A stretch of DNA of 64,000 nt from Pseudomonadota bacterium (lineage in GTDB: Bacteria > Pseudomonadota > Gammaproteobacteria > Burkholderiales > Burkholderiaceae_C). Position numbers and translations under genes: made by a program. The stretch spans positions 128,112 to 192,111 of the forward strand of contig JAFEEF010000006.1 of NCBI GenBank assembly GCA_018241265.1, given 5' to 3'. The notes beneath the pieces are model-generated. The model was not told where the DNA came from. It saw only the letters and a list, made by a program, of their open reading frames with translations, and searched no databases. This document shows positions 61,945 to 64,000 of this stretch, piece by piece. Position 1 is the first letter of the stretch. Each line of letters starts with the position of its first letter.

Positions 61945-61968
61945 GCCGCGGTCCGCGAACCCGATCGG

Positions 61969-62727
61969 TCAGGGCTTGCCGAAGCCGTACTTCGCGAGCA
62001 CCGCCTGCGCCGGCGCCGACTGGATGTAGGCGACGAACTTGCGCGCCTCGGCGGCGTTCGGGCTCGCCGCGAGCGGCGCGATCGGGTAGAGCACCGGCGT
62101 CTCGCTCGGCACCGCGAAGGCTTGCTTGACCTTGTCCGGCATCAGCGCCGCATCGGTCGCATAGACGAAGCCGGCGTCGACCTCGCCGCGCGCGACGTAG
62201 TCGAGCGCCTGGCGCACCGACGTCGCGTTGACGAACTTGGGCTCGAGCACCGACCAGAGCTGCGCCTTCTCGAGCACGCCCCGGGTGTAGCGGCCGACCG
62301 GCACCGAGGCCGGCTGACCGATCGCGATGCGCTTGATCGCGGGGGCGTTCAGGTCTTGCAAGGTCGCCGGCGTCTGCCTGGCGTCCGACGGCACGATCAC
62401 GACGAGCGCATTGCGCACGAAGTCCTGGCGGTCCTCGGCCTTCACGAGCTGCTGCTTCTGCGCCTCGTCCATCGTCGCCTCGTCGGCGCTCGCGAACACG
62501 TCCACCGGCGCGCCGCCCTTGGCCATCTGCTGCAGCAGGGTTCCCGACGCGCCGAAGTTGAACAGCACCTTGGTCCCCGGGTTCTGCGCTTCATAGGCCG
62601 TGCCGATCTCCTTGAAGGCGTTCGTCAGGCTGGCGGCGGCCGACACCGTGAGGTCGGCGGCCGGCGCCGCCTGGGTCGCGACGGCGAAGGCGCAGGCGAG
62701 CGCGGCGCGGGCGAAGAGTCGGGTCAT
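61969..62727 (-). CDS. modA: Molybdate-binding protein ModA
   Basis: 252-residue periplasmic protein: signal peptide of about 24 residues (ACAFAVATQAAPAAD), then DLTVSAAASLTNAFKEIG, FNFGASGTLLQQMAKGGAPVDVFASAD and the C-terminal RKFVAYIQSAPAQAVLAKYGFG that define ModA. It binds molybdate or tungstate. It heads the modABC operon. Upstream an AT-rich patch (62792-62813) might be a regulator site, but no ModE consensus is convincing. The imported metal is needed by the molybdopterin hydroxylase elsewhere in the window. Confidence 0.94.
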   Translation of the reverse strand: MTRLFARAALACAFAVATQAAPAADLTVSAAASLTNAFKEIGTAYEAQNPGTKVLFNFGASGTLLQQMAKGGAPVDVFASADEATMDEAQKQQLVKAEDRQDFVRNALVVIVPSDARQTPATLQDLNAPAIKRIAIGQPASVPVGRYTRGVLEKAQLWSVLEPKFVNATSVRQALDYVARGEVDAGFVYATDAALMPDKVKQAFAVPSETPVLYPIAPLAASPNAAEARKFVAYIQSAPAQAVLAKYGFGKP

Positions 62728-62892
62728 ATCGCAAGCTTCCTCGTGGTTTCGTCGTGTGGCGCGGCCCGTCCATGCGGGTACGCGGGCCGTCCCGAAATAT
62801 AAGACGAAACATGTCGCCGGCCGGGCAAGCCCGAAATCCGCGCGACCTGCCAAGATCGCGCCTTCCACGACCCAGCCTTGCGGAGCCGCCGT

Positions 62893-64000
62893 ATGAGCGC
62901 GTTGTTCGAGCCGTTGCAGATCGGCCGCCTGTCTCTCGCCAACCGCATCGTCATCGCGCCGATGTGCCAGTACTCGGCGGACGACGGCCGCATGAACGAC
63001 TGGCACACGATCCACCTCGGCCACCTCGCGCTGTCGGGCGCCGGGCTGCTGATCGTCGAGGCGACCGCGGTCACGGTCGAAGGCCGCATCACGAACGGCT
63101 GCGTCGGCCTGTACGACGATGCGACCGAGGCCGCGCTCGGCCGCACCTGGGCCGCGGTCCGGGCGGCCTCGCCGATGCCGCTCGCGATCCAGCTCGCGCA
63201 TGCCGGCCGCAAGGCGTCGAGCCGCCGGCCGTGGGAAGGCGGGCTGCAGATCCCGCTCGGCGAGCCCGGAAGCTGGCGCGCGGTCGCGCCGTCGGCGGTG
63301 CCGCATGCGGCCGGCGAGGACGCCCCGGTCGCGCTCGATCTCGAGGGTCTCGCGCGCCTCCGGCAGGCGTTCGCCGAGGCGGCCCGGCGCGCTGCGCGAC
63401 TCGGCTTCGACGGCATCGAGATCCATGCCGCGCACGGCTACTTGCTGCACCAGTTCCTGTCGCCGATCGCGAACCATCGCGATGACGCCTACGGCGGCCA
63501 TCTCGAGAACCGCATGCGCTTCCCGCTCGAGGTCTTCGATGCGGTGCGCGATGCGTTCCCGGCCGACAAGCCGGTCTGGGTGCGCGTGTCGGCGACCGAC
63601 TGGGTGCCCGATGCCTGGGACATCGACGGCACCGTCGCGTTCGCGCAGGCGCTGAAGGCACGCGGCTGCGCGGCCATCCACGTCAGCTCGGGCGGCGTCT
63701 CGCCGAAGCAGGCGATCAAGCTCGGGCCGGGCTACCAGGTGCCGTATGCGGCGCGCGTGAAGGCCGAGGTCGGCCTGCCGACGGTCGCGGTCGGCCTGAT
63801 CACCGAAGCCGAGCAGGCCGACGCGATCGTCGCGGGCGGCGAGGCCGACGCGGTGTCGCTCGCCCGCGCGATGCTCTACGACCCGCGCTGGCCATGGCAT
63901 GCCGCCGCCCAGCTCGGCGCGCAGGTGCGGGCGCCGCATCAGTACTGGCGCTCGCAGCCACGCGAGCTGAAGGACCTGTTCGAGAAAGCGTCGTTCGGCG
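62893..64000 (+). CDS. Old Yellow Enzyme (XenA/NamA-type), runs off the window
   Basis: 369 codons are visible and no stop is reached; the family length is about 360-370, so only the last few residues should be missing. It begins MSALFEPLQIGRLSLANRIV and has the class-defining C25 and Y27 in PMCQYSADDGRMNDWH. QLAHAGRKAS, EIHAAHGYLLHQFLSP and the second-half VAVGLITEAEQA stretches complete the FMN-binding barrel. Such NADPH-dependent flavin enzymes reduce activated double bonds and nitro compounds. Divergent from modA. Confidence 0.92.
   Translation, partial: MSALFEPLQIGRLSLANRIVIAPMCQYSADDGRMNDWHTIHLGHLALSGAGLLIVEATAVTVEGRITNGCVGLYDDATEAALGRTWAAVRAASPMPLAIQLAHAGRKASSRRPWEGGLQIPLGEPGSWRAVAPSAVPHAAGEDAPVALDLEGLARLRQAFAEAARRAARLGFDGIEIHAAHGYLLHQFLSPIANHRDDAYGGHLENRMRFPLEVFDAVRDAFPADKPVWVRVSATDWVPDAWDIDGTVAFAQALKARGCAAIHVSSGGVSPKQAIKLGPGYQVPYAARVKAEVGLPTVAVGLITEAEQADAIVAGGEADAVSLARAMLYDPRWPWHAAAQLGAQVRAPHQYWRSQPRELKDLFEKASFG

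Noticed and set aside
62792-62813. ModE operator upstream of modA
   Set aside because: The AT-rich run contains ATATAAGA but no matching inverted half-site at the proper distance.

Overview
This 64 kb window is a high-GC chromosomal segment of a Gram-negative bacterium, most likely a betaproteobacterium of the order Burkholderiales (Rubrivivax, Leptothrix or Comamonadaceae-like). The evidence is the GC-rich codon use, a qseE-qseG-qseF type two-component locus, a fimT-pilV-pilW-pilX-pilY1-pilE minor-pilin operon, and the CTGAGCTTGTCGAA inverted repeat often seen in that order. No rRNA, tRNA, CRISPR array, prophage or insertion sequence was recognised. Coding density is very high: no gap between genes exceeds 300 bases, and neighbouring genes repeatedly overlap by ATGA or TGATG.

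Layout. 76-3458 (minus): QseF-like sigma-54 activator, QseG-like lipoprotein and QseE-like kinase. 3599-9422 (plus): PAP2 phosphatase, a small unknown, a MaoC hydratase, then a translationally coupled Ser/Thr kinase, OmpA-like lipoprotein and class V aminotransferase. 9356-15644 (minus): methyltransferase, small unknown, serine-hydroxymethyltransferase paralogue, CHASE/PAS hybrid kinase and a solute-binding protein. 15710-31439 (minus): the centrepiece, a catabolic and uptake operon. 32307-39005 (minus): type IV minor pilins and PilY1. 39302-46305: Nudix, GH19-like protein, Ogt, HpcH/HpaI aldolase, a truncated outer-membrane gene, a carotenoid oxygenase-family enzyme and an acyl-CoA ligase. 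46522-52400: a dienoyl-CoA-reductase-like SDR, a lower-GC patch with a DUF2185 gene and a membrane protein, a VapBC-like module, a membrane protein, a 2-dehydropantoate reductase and a damaged beta-lactamase-family gene. 52449-58067: a two-component pair divergent from an SPFH protein and its coupled partner. 58221-60590: two methyltransferase-like genes and a phosphotransferase. 60572-62727: modABC. 62893-end: an Old Yellow Enzyme running off the window.

The operon at 31439-15710 reads, in transcription order: CoxM-type FAD subunit; fused [2Fe-2S]-molybdopterin hydroxylase; 6-hydroxynicotinate-reductase-family protein; UPF0280 protein; AA_synth-family protein; LivK; a LivH-LivM fusion; LivG; LivF; HyuA; a ParE-type toxin-antitoxin pair; HyuB. 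A TetR gene is divergent, and a perfect ATGAAGT-N4-ACTTCAT palindrome lies just downstream of a plausible promoter between them. Taken together this looks like a regulated import, hydroxylation, reduction and ATP-dependent ring-opening route for a nitrogen heterocycle or cyclic amide whose identity cannot be read from the sequence. The molybdate transporter at 60.6-62.7 kb could supply the metal for its hydroxylase.
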